NCBI GenBank assembly: GCA_916610825.1
Contig: OU744454.1
Coordinates: forward strand, 8,868,922 to 8,932,921
Source: Haliclystus octoradiatus
Lineage: Eukaryota; Cnidaria; Staurozoa; Stauromedusae; Haliclystidae
DNA length: 64,000 nt
Direction of reading: 5' to 3'
This document shows positions 62,949 through 64,000 of this stretch, one piece after another. A program made the position numbers and the translations under genes. The first letter of the stretch is position 1. Every line of letters starts with the position of its first letter. Under the pieces are notes generated by a model. The model had not been told where the DNA came from, made no database searches, and worked only from the letters and a program-made list of their open reading frames with translations.

Positions 62949-63293
62949 TGTAACTGTCAACCAATAGCTAATATCGTGGAAGTACAAAGATCTATCACTT
63001 ATATATGGTTGAGATCATGAATTTGGATATTTATTAAAATTGATATCGACGTCAAATATGGTATTCAACAAAAATCAATTTCAGTAATTTTTTAAAATAT
63101 ATTAGGATGATATATATCTAGGCTATCATTAACGTAATACGTAATTACTGCAATTGTGCAGAAAGATGATGTAGTAGATACTAGATACCTGCATTTGACA
63201 AAAGTTTTAACTGACATTTTGTTTCTGCAGTTTCTATAAAACACTAATTATGGTCCTGACACTGATTATTTTTTGACTGAAACTCCATCATTT
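62949..63293. other. AT-rich sequence grading into the 179-bp repeat
   Basis: No gene was found. From about 63193 the words CATTTGACAAAA and TTTTTTGACTGAAACTCC look like a badly decayed, shortened copy of the 179-bp unit that follows. Confidence 0.5.
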
Positions 63294-64000
63294 GACAAAA
63301 TCTCAAACAATCCAGACATATGCAGTTTTTGTAAACATGCCATTTGTTTACAAAAACTTTTTGAAAATTAAATGATGATTTTGATCAAAACTTTCACTGA
63401 AATTGATTGGCCTAGTTTATTAAAGATGTATATATCACATGGAGTAATTTTTATCTGAAATATCGAATTTTGACAAAATTGCATGGTACGTAACATATGT
63501 ACAATTTTTGAAAATATGCCATCTGTGTACAAAAACTTTTTGAAAATTAAATGATGATTTTGATCAAAACTTTCACTGAAATTGATTTGCCTAGTTTATT
63601 AAAGATGTATATATCACATGGAGTAATTTTTATCTGAAATATCGAATTTTGACAAAATTGCATGGTACGTAACATATGTACAATTTTTGAAAATATGCCA
63701 TTTGTGTACAAAAACTTTTTGAAAATTAAATGATGATTTTGATCAAAACTTTCACTGAAATTGATTTGCCTAGTTTATTTAAGATGTATATATCACATGG
63801 AGTAATTTTTTTCTGAAATATCGACATTTGACAAAATCGCATGGTACGTAACATATGTACAATTTTTGAAAATATGCCATTTGTGTACAAAAACTTTTTG
63901 AAAATTAAATGATGATTTTGATCAAAACTTTCACTGAAATTGATTTGCCTAGTTTATTAAAGATGTATATATCACATGGAGTAATTTTTATCTGAAATAT
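63294..64000 (+). repeat. 179-bp tandem satellite, about four copies, running off the right edge
   Basis: GACAAAA junctions at 63294, 63472, 63651 and 63830 give periods of 178, 179 and 179 bp; the fourth copy is cut by the window end. Copies two to four are almost identical, while the first is visibly diverged, so this is the edge of an array continuing to the right. Each unit carries a perfect 12-bp palindrome TTTTGATCAAAA (first at 63379-63390) and a GGTACGTAACATATGTAC stretch. It is unrelated in sequence to the 39-bp satellite. The unit length is close to one nucleosome repeat. Confidence 0.9.

Noticed and set aside
62779-62967. 62-codon plus-strand frame
   Set aside because: It spans a short tandem duplication in AT-rich DNA and has no recognisable features or neighbouring gene signals.
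63050-63100. CAATTTCAGT word inverted relative to ACTGAAATTG in the 179-bp unit
   Set aside because: The match is too short in AT-rich DNA, and no longer inverted homology extends from it.

Overview
The window is eukaryotic, and almost certainly from a metazoan, nuclear chromosome. It has a long satellite array, intron-style splice signals, AT-rich non-coding DNA and no bacterial-type gene organisation. The unique flank often contains words such as TAGGCCTA and TAGGCTA and a CAACGTTG-type dispersed repeat. I associate these with marine invertebrates, perhaps echinoderms, but that is recollection, not proof.

Positions 1-57196 are one uninterrupted head-to-tail satellite array that enters from the left edge. 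Its base unit is 39 bp: a CAATGCC-type start, a dyad centred on TTCCCTTGGGAA, then an A-rich tail. Four 39-bp subunit types and one 61-bp type (39 plus two extra 11-bp GACCAAAAA words) build a block of about 217 bp. Blocks combine into several different higher-order repeats (about 1.9, 2.1, 2.4-2.8, 3.45-3.8 and 5.2 kb), each locally amplified and nested in older ones. I saw no inversion and no transposon insertion. The many open frames on both strands are a by-product of a 39-bp (13-codon) unit and are not genes. The most striking feature is the dyad: full copies match ATTCCCNNGGGAAT, the known recognition palindrome of COE/EBF transcription factors, and recur several times per kilobase.

At 57196 the array stops in mid-monomer and unique DNA begins. 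From right to left, 57197-64000 holds a 179-bp tandem repeat running off the right edge (63294-64000), a MITE-like CAACGTTG-rich element (61171-61830), and a possible minus-strand transcription unit. That unit has CRE-like and CCAAT motifs at 60801-60868, a 76-codon single-membrane-span ORF at 60510-60740, and a perfect AAG|GTAAGT donor just after its stop. A tandem repeat follows (58395-59575) whose copies each keep an AG|GTAT donor-like site on the same strand.

No rRNA, tRNA, CRISPR array or confidently recognised protein gene was found. Coordinates of the higher-order repeats are approximate because I compared them by eye.
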